DNA from: Pyrinomonadaceae bacterium
Lineage (GTDB): Bacteria > Acidobacteriota > Blastocatellia > Pyrinomonadales > Pyrinomonadaceae
Assembly (NCBI GenBank): GCA_021228405.1
Contig: JAJQRF010000001.1
Location: 186,001-250,000, forward strand
DNA length: 64,000 bases
Direction of reading: 5' to 3'
The notes beneath the pieces are model-generated. The model worked only from the letters and a program-made list of their open reading frames with translations. It was not told where the DNA came from and did not search any database. The position numbers were made by a program, and so were the translations under genes. Of this stretch, positions 7,096 through 16,197 are shown piece after piece. How positions within the stretch are numbered: the first letter of the stretch is position 1; the number at the start of each line of letters is the position of its first letter.

Positions 7096-8328
7096 TTAAT
7101 CGCTTTTTGCCGCGTCCGTCACGGCTTTGAGATGCGAATCGGGGATTGCCGATCTGCCGTATGAAATGTGGCATTTAACGCATTCAAATTTCGCGTTCTT
7201 CTTCCGCTCATCGATCTCGTAATTCAAAATTCCGCCGTCGTCTGAAGTCGCCGTGATGTGACACATATTGCACGAAGAGATCGCAACCTTTTCGGTTTTA
7301 TAATCCGTCGTGACGATCGTATTCACGTTGTGGCAAATCGAACAGCTCAGGTCGGCGTGGCTTTCAAATTCGTGTCGAAACTTCCCTGCCGAAGTCCGCG
7401 TTCTCCATCCGTCGAGCATTACCTTGTCCAAAATACCCATTTTTTCAGCCGATTTCGGATCGAAGTCCGTCAGTGGTAATGCTTTTTTCAATTTATGACA
7501 AGTTCCGCAATCCTTCTGAGCGGGAAGTATTCCGGTGTCTTCCGAATGACAGGTGAAGCAAGCGGTATGCCCGAGCGGAACGGATTTGAAAGTTCCCTTC
7601 TTCAACCAGTAACCGTCACCGAGGTTTTTCGGCGGCGCGGTCACGTATTCATCGTTCGATTTTCCCTGCGGTTGATAGGTTTGATGACAAACAGAACAGC
7701 TTTCTTCGGCACGGCGCATACCCGCACGCACGAAAAAAACGCCGTTTCCGTCAGTTTTTAGCGGGTTTTCAGTTTGGCTCACGATGTCGATGTGTTTGTC
7801 GTGCGGAAAAGCGACTTCAAAGACTGAAACGGCGTTTTTTCCTTTCGGAGAAACATCGAAAAGCTCGCGCGGATTGGCGAACGGATGACGCGAACTGTCG
7901 GTCGGAGAAGGATTTACGTGACAGTTCGAGCAAATCGCGGGCGGTTTTCCGCTGAAAAATTGTTCGCGGTGACAATCGAGGCAGGATTCGTGTTTCGGAT
8001 AATCGGTCACGTCCGGAAAAGCCGCGTCTTTGCTTCTGACCTTGTCGAAATTGGCGGTCGGAAATTTATGACAAGCGGCGCAATCGAGTTCCATTTGCGC
8101 GACGTGCGTTTCGTGCGTAAATTTCGCATATTTCGATTTATTTTCGCCCGGTTCAGCCGCTTTTTTCTGAGCTTTTTTTGTGCGCGGTGTCGGTGTCGGC
8201 TGCGGGTTTTGATTGAAGGTTTCAGCAGATGTTTTCGGATAGAAAAAACCGCCGATTGCCGCTGAAATAAATATCAGCAATGCAATCGTGCGAACGCGGG
8301 AATTTCGATTTTTTTGCCCCTGTGTCAT
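7096..8328 (-). CDS. Nine-haem cytochrome c
   Basis: 410 residues from the ATG at 8328; an in-frame TTG at 8358 is a possible alternative, and neither has a good ribosome-binding site. An N-terminal hydrophobic segment (IALLIFISAAIGGFF) is followed by a Pro/Lys-rich linker, then nine CXXCH motifs (CAACH, CLDCH, CSNCH, CSVCH, CFTCH, CGTCH, CSICH, CNMCH, CVKCH). Several haems are preceded by H-x-x-H patterns (FTHETH, FPHDKH). It is the first gene of the cytochrome run, 11 bp upstream of the 15-haem gene, so the two are surely cotranscribed and probably form one complex. Confidence 0.8.
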   Translation of the reverse strand: MTQGQKNRNSRVRTIALLIFISAAIGGFFYPKTSAETFNQNPQPTPTPRTKKAQKKAAEPGENKSKYAKFTHETHVAQMELDCAACHKFPTANFDKVRSKDAAFPDVTDYPKHESCLDCHREQFFSGKPPAICSNCHVNPSPTDSSRHPFANPRELFDVSPKGKNAVSVFEVAFPHDKHIDIVSQTENPLKTDGNGVFFVRAGMRRAEESCSVCHQTYQPQGKSNDEYVTAPPKNLGDGYWLKKGTFKSVPLGHTACFTCHSEDTGILPAQKDCGTCHKLKKALPLTDFDPKSAEKMGILDKVMLDGWRTRTSAGKFRHEFESHADLSCSICHNVNTIVTTDYKTEKVAISSCNMCHITATSDDGGILNYEIDERKKNAKFECVKCHISYGRSAIPDSHLKAVTDAAKSD

Positions 8329-8397
8329 GTAAAGTGATGATGTTTGTAAAATAAACAAATCATTGAAATCATCTTAAATGACGCTTGACCAGCCGGC

Positions 8398-8413
8398 TGT
8401 GACTCTCATCACA
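8398..8413. promoter_or_regulatory. CRP/FNR-family operator
   Basis: TGTGACTCTCATCACA matches the CRP consensus TGTGA-N6-TCACA exactly. It lies between the divergent cytochrome operon (start 8328) and cytochrome c maturation operon (start 8666), 70 bp and 253 bp from the two starts. A cAMP-CRP-like or FNR-superfamily regulator probably controls one or both. The rest of 8329-8665 is AT-rich with no gene. Confidence 0.6.
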
Positions 8414-8665
8414 TCCGAAAATTTTTTTGAAACACACCCTTTTTGAGTAACAAAACACTTACCAAAACCGCGTCAACTGCGAAATAATCCGTAGCCGTCT
8501 GCGAAAATTTCCGAACATAGATTACTAATTTGTCACATTTCAAACCTTTCCGATCTTTTATTTCGGCAGTTTAGAAATATTAGCCGAATGGCATAAGTTT
8601 TGCCCTTTTTGCCGTTCGAGATTACTTTCCCGCTTCAATCGGAAAATGGAGAAACAATAAATTTT

Positions 8666-10162
8666 ATGACGGTCATGGAAAAAACAGGGACGGATTTGCA
8701 AGTCGATTTGCCAGTAAAAAATCCTTCCAAAGTTTCTTTTTTCACACAATTCATCGATCTGATAAGTTCGGTCAGATTCGGCATCATCGTTTTAATATTG
8801 GTAACTCTGGGATGCCTGATCGGAATGCTGATAATGCAGGAAAACGTGCAGGGTTTCGAGCGATATTACGCCGAACTCACACCGTCGCAAAAGATGGTTT
8901 ACGGCACGCTCGACCTTTTCGATATTTATCACTCTTGGTATTTCAACACGCTTTTATTCATTCTTTCCTTAAATATCGTTCTTTCTTCGATCGACCGTTT
9001 CCCGAAAACCTGGACGTTCGTTTCCAAACCGAAGCTCGACGCTTCCGTCAAATGGCTGAAAAGACAAAGGCGATCTGCTGAACTCGAGTTTTCGGGCGAA
9101 AAGGAAGCGGTCACTAAAAGAATCGAAAACGCCGCAAAAGCATCGGGCTGGAAAAAAACGATTGTCACCGAAAAGAAAGGAAAAACCTTCGTTTTCGCGC
9201 AGTCGGGCGTTTGGAATCGGCTCGGCGCGTATCCCGTTCACATCGGGCTTTTGACGATCATCGCGGGTGCATTTCTGACGACGCAGATGGGACAAACAGG
9301 GCAAATGGTTCTCACGCCGGGACAGACCGCCAACAAAATGTCCGAAACGGTTTTCGATCTCGACCGCGTGAAGGAAGTCACAAAGGTTTTGCCGTTTGAG
9401 GTTTATTGCTCGGACATTCAGCAGAAACTTATCAAAAACGATGAATCGCTTTCGGCGATGAATACCATCGACTGGATGACGCGCATCACCATCAAAGACG
9501 AAACGGGAACGCACGATGCCGTCGTGCAGATGAATAAACCGCTCGATTATCGCGGTTATCGATTTTTCCAATCGAGTTTCGTGCCGATCGGTCGGGCGCG
9601 TTCGATCACGATTCGCGCCACGCCCGCCAACGGCGGAACGGCGCAGGACATCACAATTCCGCGTGATGGAACGGCAAATTTAGCAGACGGAACGTTGATA
9701 AAATTTAAGGAATTTCGCGGAAATTTTTCGCTTGCGCAGGAAGACCCGAACGAAGACACGAGCAATTATCCGAATCCGGCGGCGATCTTACAGGTCGCAC
9801 CGCCGAACAGTCAGGCGCAAACAGCGTATGCCTTCGGCGAAAAAATGAAAGGAATCCCGATCTCCGAAAAAGCAGTCGCGGGCTATACGTTTCAGCTTTT
9901 GAACTTTGAAAAAGTCGGCGATCAGCATATTTTGTCGATCCAAAACGATCCCGGCGCAACGGTCGTTTATGTCGGATTCATTATTTTGTGCGTCACGCTC
10001 GTTGCGGTGTTTTTCTTTTCGCACCAACGCGTTTGGGCGGCAATCGAAGAAGTTGCGGACAATAAATTCATAGTCACTTTAGGCGGAAATACAAATCGAA
10101 ATCAATCCGCCTTCGATGAAAGATTCAAATTATTTACCAAAAATCTAAGCATTCATAAATAA
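8666..10162 (+). CDS. resB: ResB/CcsB-family cytochrome c biogenesis protein
   Basis: 498 residues from the ATG at 8666; an in-frame TTG at 8600 is unlikely and an ATG at 8675 is possible. There are two hydrophobic segments near the N-terminus (RFGIIVLILVTLGCLIGMLI; WYFNTLLFILSLNIVLSSI), one after a soluble stretch (AYPVHIGLLTIIAGAFL), a long periplasmic domain and a C-terminal membrane span. That is the ResB layout. ResB with CcsA forms the System II haem-transport and ligation complex that attaches haem to CXXCH motifs. It is followed 15 bp later by ccsA, and the position opposite the cytochrome genes fits this job. Confidence 0.85.
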   Translation: MTVMEKTGTDLQVDLPVKNPSKVSFFTQFIDLISSVRFGIIVLILVTLGCLIGMLIMQENVQGFERYYAELTPSQKMVYGTLDLFDIYHSWYFNTLLFILSLNIVLSSIDRFPKTWTFVSKPKLDASVKWLKRQRRSAELEFSGEKEAVTKRIENAAKASGWKKTIVTEKKGKTFVFAQSGVWNRLGAYPVHIGLLTIIAGAFLTTQMGQTGQMVLTPGQTANKMSETVFDLDRVKEVTKVLPFEVYCSDIQQKLIKNDESLSAMNTIDWMTRITIKDETGTHDAVVQMNKPLDYRGYRFFQSSFVPIGRARSITIRATPANGGTAQDITIPRDGTANLADGTLIKFKEFRGNFSLAQEDPNEDTSNYPNPAAILQVAPPNSQAQTAYAFGEKMKGIPISEKAVAGYTFQLLNFEKVGDQHILSIQNDPGATVVYVGFIILCVTLVAVFFFSHQRVWAAIEEVADNKFIVTLGGNTNRNQSAFDERFKLFTKNLSIHK

Positions 10163-10177
10163 GGAGTCAAAGGTTTT

Positions 10178-11797
10178 ATGAGTCAGAACATTCTAAAACA
10201 ACCGATCATAATTTCGCACGATGAAACGACGGAAAAGACCGTTTCGGCGTGGCAATCATACTTGCCTTTTGCAGGCGTTATCATTTCGGCGATCGTCATT
10301 ACAATTTTCAGAGCCAAGCTCGGCGCGACGGGTTTTCCGTCTGACGGCGGGTTGATGATGATCGCGCTCGCGCTTTATTTAACGGCGGCGATCTTTTATT
10401 TGATGAATTTTTACGCGCCGTCGAACGTTGCCGAAAAGCTCGGAATGTGGGGTGCGAGTCTCGGCGTATTTTTCAATTTCGCAAGCTGGCTTTTCCGTTG
10501 GGTTGCCGACTACGAACGCGAACTCGACATTTTCATCAAACAGGGACGCGATCTGGCTGAAATGCCTTGGGCGTTTCGCTACGTTCCGTTCGCTAATTTA
10601 TACGATCTGAGTCTGGCGTTTGCGTTCGGCGCGGGCATTTCGACTTTGCTCGTAATGCGACGTGAACAGTTTCGCATCATCGCGGCTTTCACTTTGCCGC
10701 TTGCCGCGATCATTCTGACATTGGCGCGTTTTATCGGCGGAGAATTTATGGATTTGCCGCCCGTGCTCGATTCATACTGGCGACCGATTCACGTCGGCGT
10801 TGCTTCTTTGAGTTACGGGACTGCGCTCGTTACGTTCGTCGTCGCCGCGCTTTATTTGTTGAAGGATAATTTAAAGGTTGAAACGATGGCGATCTGGACG
10901 AGCCTTTTCGCGCTCGCCGTGATCGGTTCGATCGGCAAATTCAGCGTTTTTTCGCCTTCGACCTTCGGAACTTATTCGTCGTCGGTTTTCGCGGGCACGT
11001 CGAAAATGTCGCTCGCGCTTCGTGCCGAGCTTCCATACGTCGGATATTTTCTCGCCGCCGCCGGAATTTTGCTCTTCGGAGTGATTATTTCTTACCTGAT
11101 TTACCTGAACAAAGCAGACGAAAAAGCGAAAATTATCGGCAGACGATTACTGCAAATCGCTCTGATCGTGCAAGCGGTCGGAATCGGGGTTATGGTTTAT
11201 CAGATCGAAAACACGACGAACGTTGTCAGCCGCATCGATCAGGCGCAATATCAAACCTTCGCCGTCTGGATGCTTCAACAGCAAGACGTGCCGCAAGCAC
11301 AGATCGCGCAAATGGGTTCGCAGCAGCTTTACGATATGGCAAACAAATGGATAACTCAAAACGGCGCGCAGTTACGCCTCAGTTTGAAATCCAATCCCGT
11401 CGAACTCGCTTCTTTGATTACGGCTTTTACGGGAACGTTTTTTATCGTTCTGCTCGGTTTCAAAACCGAAAAGATTCGCCTCGCGCTTCCGTCCGCCGAA
11501 ACTCTGGACGGATTGATGTATAAACTCGGCGGCGTGACGTTCGCGGGTCTTGCATTATTGCTCATTACGGGCGCGGTTTGGGCAAATGAATCGTGGGGCA
11601 GATATTGGGGTTGGGACGCAAAAGAAGTCGGCGCACTGGTCGCGTGGATGACTTACGCCGGATTCTTACACGCCCGCATCACACACGGCTGGCAAGGTCG
11701 CCGTTCGGCATATTTCGCGCTCGTCGCCTTTTTATTTGTTATATTCACCTATTTGGGAGTAAGTTATTTATTACCCGGTTTACATTCATACGCATAA
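10178..11797 (+). CDS. ccsA: CcsA/ResC haem lyase subunit
   Basis: 539 residues with many transmembrane helices. The C-terminal part holds the conserved haem-handling WWD-type segment (SWGRYWGWDAKEVGALVAW) and downstream His residues. Preceded by AAGGAG 12 bases before the ATG. It carries a long hydrophilic insert (about 300-400), longer than in compact CcsA proteins. With ResB it moves haem across the membrane and ligates it to apocytochromes. Middle gene of the ResB-CcsA-TPR operon. Confidence 0.9.
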   Translation: MSQNILKQPIIISHDETTEKTVSAWQSYLPFAGVIISAIVITIFRAKLGATGFPSDGGLMMIALALYLTAAIFYLMNFYAPSNVAEKLGMWGASLGVFFNFASWLFRWVADYERELDIFIKQGRDLAEMPWAFRYVPFANLYDLSLAFAFGAGISTLLVMRREQFRIIAAFTLPLAAIILTLARFIGGEFMDLPPVLDSYWRPIHVGVASLSYGTALVTFVVAALYLLKDNLKVETMAIWTSLFALAVIGSIGKFSVFSPSTFGTYSSSVFAGTSKMSLALRAELPYVGYFLAAAGILLFGVIISYLIYLNKADEKAKIIGRRLLQIALIVQAVGIGVMVYQIENTTNVVSRIDQAQYQTFAVWMLQQQDVPQAQIAQMGSQQLYDMANKWITQNGAQLRLSLKSNPVELASLITAFTGTFFIVLLGFKTEKIRLALPSAETLDGLMYKLGGVTFAGLALLLITGAVWANESWGRYWGWDAKEVGALVAWMTYAGFLHARITHGWQGRRSAYFALVAFLFVIFTYLGVSYLLPGLHSYA

Positions 11798-11805
11798 GGA
11801 TTTTT

Positions 11806-12519
11806 ATGAACAAAGAGAACGTATTATTTGGAATTGTCGGTTTGCTTTTAGGTTTGATCGTCGGGTTTATGTTTGCCAATTCGGTCAATAAAACCAGCTC
11901 GCTTGCGGTCGGAAACGTGCCGCCTTCGGCAATGAACGCGCAAAACGGTCAGATGCCCGAAGGACATCCGCAGGTTCCCGGCGGAATGCCGCAAGGCGCG
12001 TCGATGCAGGAAGTCCAAGCCGCCGTCGAAAAGGCGAAAGCCGAACCCGACAACTTCGACGCGCAGATAAAAGCCGCCGATCTTTACAATCAGGTCGGCA
12101 AATATGACGATTCGATCACTTATCTGAAAAACGCCAACAAGCTCAAACCTGACGATTACGAAACCATCGTCAATCTCGGAAACGTCAGCTTCGACGGCGA
12201 AAAATTTGAAGAAGCCGAAAAATGGTATACGCAGGCTTTGGCGAAAAAACCCGACAACGTCGATGTCCGCACCGATCTCGGTCTGACTTACATTTTCCGC
12301 CAGTCGCCGAACTACGACCGCGCCATCGAAGAATTTGAAAGGTCGCTCAAAACAGATGCGAGCCATATTCAAACTCTGCAAAACCTGACGGTCGCCTACA
12401 CCAAAAAAGGCGATGCCGCGAAAGCCAAGGAAACCGTCGCCAAACTCGAAGCGGTCGAACCGACAAACTCGGCAATTACGAAGTTAAAGGATGAGATCAA
12501 AAAGATTGAATCAAAGTAA
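11806..12519 (+). CDS. Membrane-anchored TPR protein (CcmI-like)
   Basis: 237 residues from the ATG at 11806, with AAGGA 5 bases before it; an in-frame extension overlapping ccsA is not used. One N-terminal transmembrane helix, a Gly/Pro/Met-rich linker, then about four tetratricopeptide repeats. TPR proteins next to cytochrome c maturation genes (CcmI/NrfG type) hold apocytochromes for the lyase, and this position, 8 bp after ccsA, suggests the same. The repeats alone do not prove it. Confidence 0.7.
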   Translation: MNKENVLFGIVGLLLGLIVGFMFANSVNKTSSLAVGNVPPSAMNAQNGQMPEGHPQVPGGMPQGASMQEVQAAVEKAKAEPDNFDAQIKAADLYNQVGKYDDSITYLKNANKLKPDDYETIVNLGNVSFDGEKFEEAEKWYTQALAKKPDNVDVRTDLGLTYIFRQSPNYDRAIEEFERSLKTDASHIQTLQNLTVAYTKKGDAAKAKETVAKLEAVEPTNSAITKLKDEIKKIESK

Positions 12520-12539
12520 AAATTGATTCAGCAACAGAA

Positions 12540-12571
12540 AAGAAGCGGTAAGTTTTGCCGCTTCTTTTTTT
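12540..12571. terminator. Terminator between convergent genes
   Basis: AAGAAGCGG (12540-12548) pairs with CCGCTTCTT (12558-12566), then a run of seven T. It ends the ccsA operon; on the other strand it abuts the HAD gene's stop at 12570. Confidence 0.85.
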
Positions 12572-13226
12572 ACACCAATAATTCCTTTATTGCGGTAAAG
12601 TCTTCGATCAGAAAATCAGCCTTTGCTTTTTCGAGTTCAACGCGCCCGCGAAAACCGAAAACACAGCCGCAGGTTTTGATATTTGCATTCTTTCCCGCTT
12701 CGATGTCGATGCGGCTGTCGCCGATCATCAAACATTCGGCAGGCGAAAAACCGAGCTTTTCGGCAGTTTTAAGAAGCGGAACGGGCGAAGGTTTGCGTTC
12801 AGGAAAACTGTCGCCGCCGGAAATACTTTGAAAATATTGCAAAACCCCGAGCGCATCGAGAATTTTCTCGCTGAAATCGTGCGGTTTGTTCGTAATGACC
12901 GCTTTTTTGAAATCCTTCAATTCTTCGAGCGTTTCTTTTACGCCGTCGTAAAGCTTCGTTTTCACCAGGCAATTTTCATCGTAAATTCCGCTAAAAATCT
13001 CCACGCCGCGATTTGTAAATTCTTCCGTCGAAGCTTGTTTCACACTCGTTGAAATTGAACGGTCAAGCAGATTGAAAACTCCCTCGCCGATGAAATTATA
13101 GATCGTTTCAGACGGCAAGTTTTCCAGCTTCATTTCCGTAAGCGTCAGATTTACCGAATCAGCCAGATCGTCACGCGAATCGATCAAGGTTCCGTCAAGG
13201 TCGAAGAGCAGTAGTTTAAATTTCAT
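12570..13226 (-). CDS. HAD-superfamily hydrolase, phosphoglycolate phosphatase-like
   Basis: 218 residues with all four HAD motifs: FDLDGTL (nucleophile Asp near residue 9), ITN (motif II), a Lys in the ERKPSP segment (motif III) and GDSRID (motif IV). The helical cap between motifs I and II is that of the Gph/PGMB group. Such enzymes remove phosphate from 2-phosphoglycolate or related small metabolites; the substrate cannot be fixed from sequence. It stands alone, convergent with the ccsA operon. Confidence 0.85.
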   Translation of the reverse strand: MKFKLLLFDLDGTLIDSRDDLADSVNLTLTEMKLENLPSETIYNFIGEGVFNLLDRSISTSVKQASTEEFTNRGVEIFSGIYDENCLVKTKLYDGVKETLEELKDFKKAVITNKPHDFSEKILDALGVLQYFQSISGGDSFPERKPSPVPLLKTAEKLGFSPAECLMIGDSRIDIEAGKNANIKTCGCVFGFRGRVELEKAKADFLIEDFTAIKELLV

Positions 13227-13550
13227 AAATAGTTCCGCTTTTTACTTTATCCGAATTCGGATTTCAGCCGCAAAACGTCCGTATCCGTCGTGCCGAACAT
13301 TATCGCCATCTGCTTGGGCTTTGAAAAACTTCGAGTAAATCAGCCGAACAGGTTTTTTCGTCTTTATCTTTGCCCTGTGTAAATTTCCGCACTTTCGCGA
13401 AATATTTCACGGATTTTTTACGATTTCGCGATCAAAATTCAACAAACTGTCTTTATTTACGCAAACCCGTCAAGTGGAATGATACTTGCACTTGCTTGTG
13501 AAAGTATTCGCAAAGTTTTTAATTGCGTCATACATTTCGGTTTTTCATTT

Positions 13551-13583
13551 GTTGAATCGGCATTTACCGAATGCCGATTCAAC
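13551..13583. other. Hairpin in a long intergenic gap
   Basis: GTTGAATCGGCAT and ATGCCGATTCAAC form a perfect 13-bp stem with a 7-base loop and no T-tract, 68 bp before the outer-membrane gene at 13651. The gap 13227-13650 is otherwise AT-rich with no convincing gene. The hairpin could shape the 5' leader of that gene. Confidence 0.5.
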
Positions 13584-13650
13584 TCATAACAAACTACATA
13601 TCGATATTTTTCAAAACCTATAAATCAAAAAATATTTGGAGGTCATTATA

Positions 13651-14541
13651 ATGTCCGAAACTATTTCAATTATAAGCAGATACAAATTCGTTTTGTTTCT
13701 GCTCGCCGCTTTTTTGTTCGTTCCGCAATTTGCCGTTCGCGCGCAGGGCTTAAACTGGGAAGGACAAACGGGAGCTTTTATTACGCCTTTTGCCTACACG
13801 AGTCCGTCTGAAAAGAACAAATTCGGAAAACCTCAGATCGCATTTCACTATCTGAATGCGGGAAGCGTCATCGGAAATCATTATCAGGCATCAATCACGG
13901 TCGGCGCGGCAAAACGCGTCGAATTCGGTTACACACGCAATTTTTCAAATCCGGGAAACACGGCAGTCAGCCCTTTGTTTGAAAACGGATTCAACATCAT
14001 TCACGGAAAGGTGAACGTCGTGGCTGAAAATGCCGGAAAAACAAAATGGGTTCCGGCAATTTCGGCGGGATTCGTCGCCCGCACGAACGTTAAACGCGTC
14101 GGCGGAGTTATCAATAACAAATCCGAAACGAACGGTGATATTTACGTCGTGGCGACAAAAACCGTGACGCAAATCAAAGATTTGCCGCTTCTCTTCAACG
14201 TCGGCGTGAAGGCGACCAACGCTTCGATCATGGGCGTGGCGGGAAATTCGCCCGAATGGAAACCGGCATTTTTTGCCGCCGTTGCCGCCGTCGTGAAAGG
14301 ACCCGCGAAAAGTACACTCGTTTTCGGTTCGGAGATCGCCCAAAATCCGAAATTTATCAAAGGCTTGCCGGGACCGACCGTTCCGCCGTCGCTGACATAT
14401 TTCGTCCGCGTCGTGCCGAAAGCCGAAACGCCGCTGGCGATAGATTTCGGCGTGGCACAGCTCGCCGGAAAAATCACGCCAGGCGTTGATCTGAAAGCAC
14501 GACACCAATTTGCGATGGGAATTTCTTACGCTTTCAAATAA
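13651..14541 (+). CDS. Predicted outer-membrane protein (DUF3034-like)
   Basis: 296 residues from the ATG at 13651, with GGAGG 8 bases upstream; a TTG at 13636 is rejected for that reason. A signal peptide (hydrophobic core KFVLFLLAAFLFV, cleavage near VRAQG) precedes a Gly/aromatic-rich beta-barrel ending in AMGISYAFK. The pattern of a conserved GxxxxPFAY start and repeated VEFGYTRNF strands reminds me of DUF3034 outer-membrane proteins. Single gene with its own terminator at 14599-14638. The pseudogene at 22445-23170 is of similar kind. Confidence 0.6.
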   Translation: MSETISIISRYKFVLFLLAAFLFVPQFAVRAQGLNWEGQTGAFITPFAYTSPSEKNKFGKPQIAFHYLNAGSVIGNHYQASITVGAAKRVEFGYTRNFSNPGNTAVSPLFENGFNIIHGKVNVVAENAGKTKWVPAISAGFVARTNVKRVGGVINNKSETNGDIYVVATKTVTQIKDLPLLFNVGVKATNASIMGVAGNSPEWKPAFFAAVAAVVKGPAKSTLVFGSEIAQNPKFIKGLPGPTVPPSLTYFVRVVPKAETPLAIDFGVAQLAGKITPGVDLKARHQFAMGISYAFK

Positions 14542-14598
14542 AATTTAATAAAAATTAGAGTCGATCTAAGGAAAGGGGACAAATCGGCTCTATCAAAA

Positions 14599-14638
14599 GA
14601 AACGGGCTGAAATCTCTTCGCAGCCCGTTTCTTTCTTT
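14599..14638 (+). terminator. Rho-independent terminator
   Basis: GAAACGGGCTG (14599-14609) pairs with CAGCCCGTTTC (14621-14631), followed by TTTCTTTT. It serves the outer-membrane gene ending at 14541. Confidence 0.85.
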
Positions 14639-14713
14639 TGTTCGGATAATTGTGTGAATTATCAGACTCACCGTTTCAATCTCCGACAGTTCTTCAAATC
14701 GGGGTCAATTGGT

Positions 14714-15736
14714 TTATTGCTTGAGCATTTGAAAAATGCCTTGCGGGATTTGCTGAAGCGGGATGATTTCGTCAACGCCGCCGGCTTTGATGGCTTCCTT
14801 CGGCATTCCGAAAACGACACACGAATCTTCGTCCTGCGCAATCGTTTTCGCACCCGTTTCGTGCATTTGAAACATTCCCGCCGCGCCGTCCGCGCCCATT
14901 CCCGTCAAAATCACTCCAACCGCGTTTCTGCCCGCGTTGCGCGCGACGGATTGAAACATCACGTCAACGCTCGGACGCTGGAAATGCACCGCCGGACCGT
15001 TTTTCAGCACGACCGAATAACTCGCGCCGCTTCTTTGCAGGAGCAAGTGATAATTGCCGGGTGCAATGAGCGCAACGCCCGGCGCGACCGAATCCCCGTT
15101 TCGCGCTTCGCGAACTTCGATCTTGCAAATCTTGTTGAGCCTGTCGGCAAAGCTCGCCGTAAATCCGGCAGGCATATGCTGGACAACGATCGTGCCGGGC
15201 GAATTTGCGGGAAACTGTGTGAGAACCTTTTCGACCGCCTGTGTTCCGCCCGTCGATGCGCCGATGGCAATGATCTTGTGCGTCGTTTCAAGCTGTGGTT
15301 TGAAATTTACGGTTTTTTCTTCGATTTTGTCCTTACGCACGAAAACCCGCGCCTTTGCCGCCGTCCGAATAGCACGGACGAGTTCTTTTTGAACGTCCGG
15401 CGCGGAAAACTGCGAGCCGGGTTTGCTGACAATATCGACCGCACCGAGCGAAAGTGCACGCAGAGCGTTTGCGCTGTTTTCGGGCGCGAGCGAGCTGACG
15501 ACGACGACCGGAAGCGGAAAATGCTTCATCAGTTTATCGAGAAACGACAAACCGTCCATCCGCGGCATTTCAATGTCGAGCGTTAAGACATCAGGACGAA
15601 GCTGGGCGATCTTTTCCCGCGCCATATACGGATCGATCGCACCGCCGACCACTTCGATGTCCTCAAATTTCGATAATTCTTCCGTGATGATGCGGCGCAC
15701 GACCGCCGAATCATCTACCACCAATACGCGAATCAT
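14714..15736 (-). CDS. cheB: Chemotaxis methylesterase/deamidase CheB
   Basis: 340 residues: an N-terminal receiver domain (acidic pair DD at 8-9, phospho-acceptor Asp near 54 in TLDIEMP, Lys in SKP) and a C-terminal methylesterase domain. The domain has Ser in GASTGG (about 161), His in VVQHMP (about 187) and Asp in GMGADG (about 283). CheB removes methyl groups from, and deamidates, chemoreceptors when phosphorylated by CheA. It is the last gene of the cheR-cheD-cheY-cheX-cheB run. Confidence 0.95.
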   Translation of the reverse strand: MIRVLVVDDSAVVRRIITEELSKFEDIEVVGGAIDPYMAREKIAQLRPDVLTLDIEMPRMDGLSFLDKLMKHFPLPVVVVSSLAPENSANALRALSLGAVDIVSKPGSQFSAPDVQKELVRAIRTAAKARVFVRKDKIEEKTVNFKPQLETTHKIIAIGASTGGTQAVEKVLTQFPANSPGTIVVQHMPAGFTASFADRLNKICKIEVREARNGDSVAPGVALIAPGNYHLLLQRSGASYSVVLKNGPAVHFQRPSVDVMFQSVARNAGRNAVGVILTGMGADGAAGMFQMHETGAKTIAQDEDSCVVFGMPKEAIKAGGVDEIIPLQQIPQGIFQMLKQ

Positions 15737-15771
15737 AATATTTTTTAAATGTCAGTAGTCCGACGGTTAAA

Positions 15772-16197
15772 TCAGTTGACGTAGAGGCGGACGTTGGCGC
15801 GTCCTTCGTCGAGTTGGAGGCGGGCTTCCGCCGAGGGGTTTTCGTCGGAATCGAATCTAACGACGATCTGCGGCGGTTGAAGTCTGAAGATTTTCTGCTT
15901 TCCCGCAATCGACGGCAGAGCGTTGCCGCAAATGACGTTGGCAAATTCGCCGAGCACGTCGCTCATTAAATCTTCCTCCGGCGATTCGTCAACGCCGAGC
16001 ATATTTGCGGCAAGAACGGGCAAAACGCTATTTTCGACCTGCAAAACGAGTCTGCCCGAAATCGTCCCGTCAAAATCGACGGATACGTTTACGCTCGCCG
16101 AGTTTTCGAGTTCCGCGCCGTCATTGTTTTCGACGGGAAACATAAATCCGAGCTCCTCAAAAGTCAAAATTGCCGCCCGATAAAGTGCTTGTTCCAT
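15772..16197 (-). CDS. cheX: CheX-type CheY-P phosphatase (copy 1)
   Basis: 141 residues. The helix GEFANVICGNALPSI carries the E-x2-N signature of CheC/CheX/FliY phosphatases, in the single-copy form of CheX. CheX dephosphorylates CheY-P. Its start lies 41 bp inside the 3' end of the upstream cheY, a strong sign of co-translation with its substrate. A second family member is at 26520-27044; no cheZ is seen. Confidence 0.8.
   Translation of the reverse strand: MEQALYRAAILTFEELGFMFPVENNDGAELENSASVNVSVDFDGTISGRLVLQVENSVLPVLAANMLGVDESPEEDLMSDVLGEFANVICGNALPSIAGKQKIFRLQPPQIVVRFDSDENPSAEARLQLDEGRANVRLYVN

Noticed and set aside
7085-7174. 30-residue N-terminal extension of the 15-haem protein
   Set aside because: It overlaps the 3' end of the preceding gene and precedes a good signal/lipobox start at 7084 with its own ribosome-binding site.
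14654-15586. 310-codon plus-strand frame
   Set aside because: Antisense to cheB, which has all catalytic residues.
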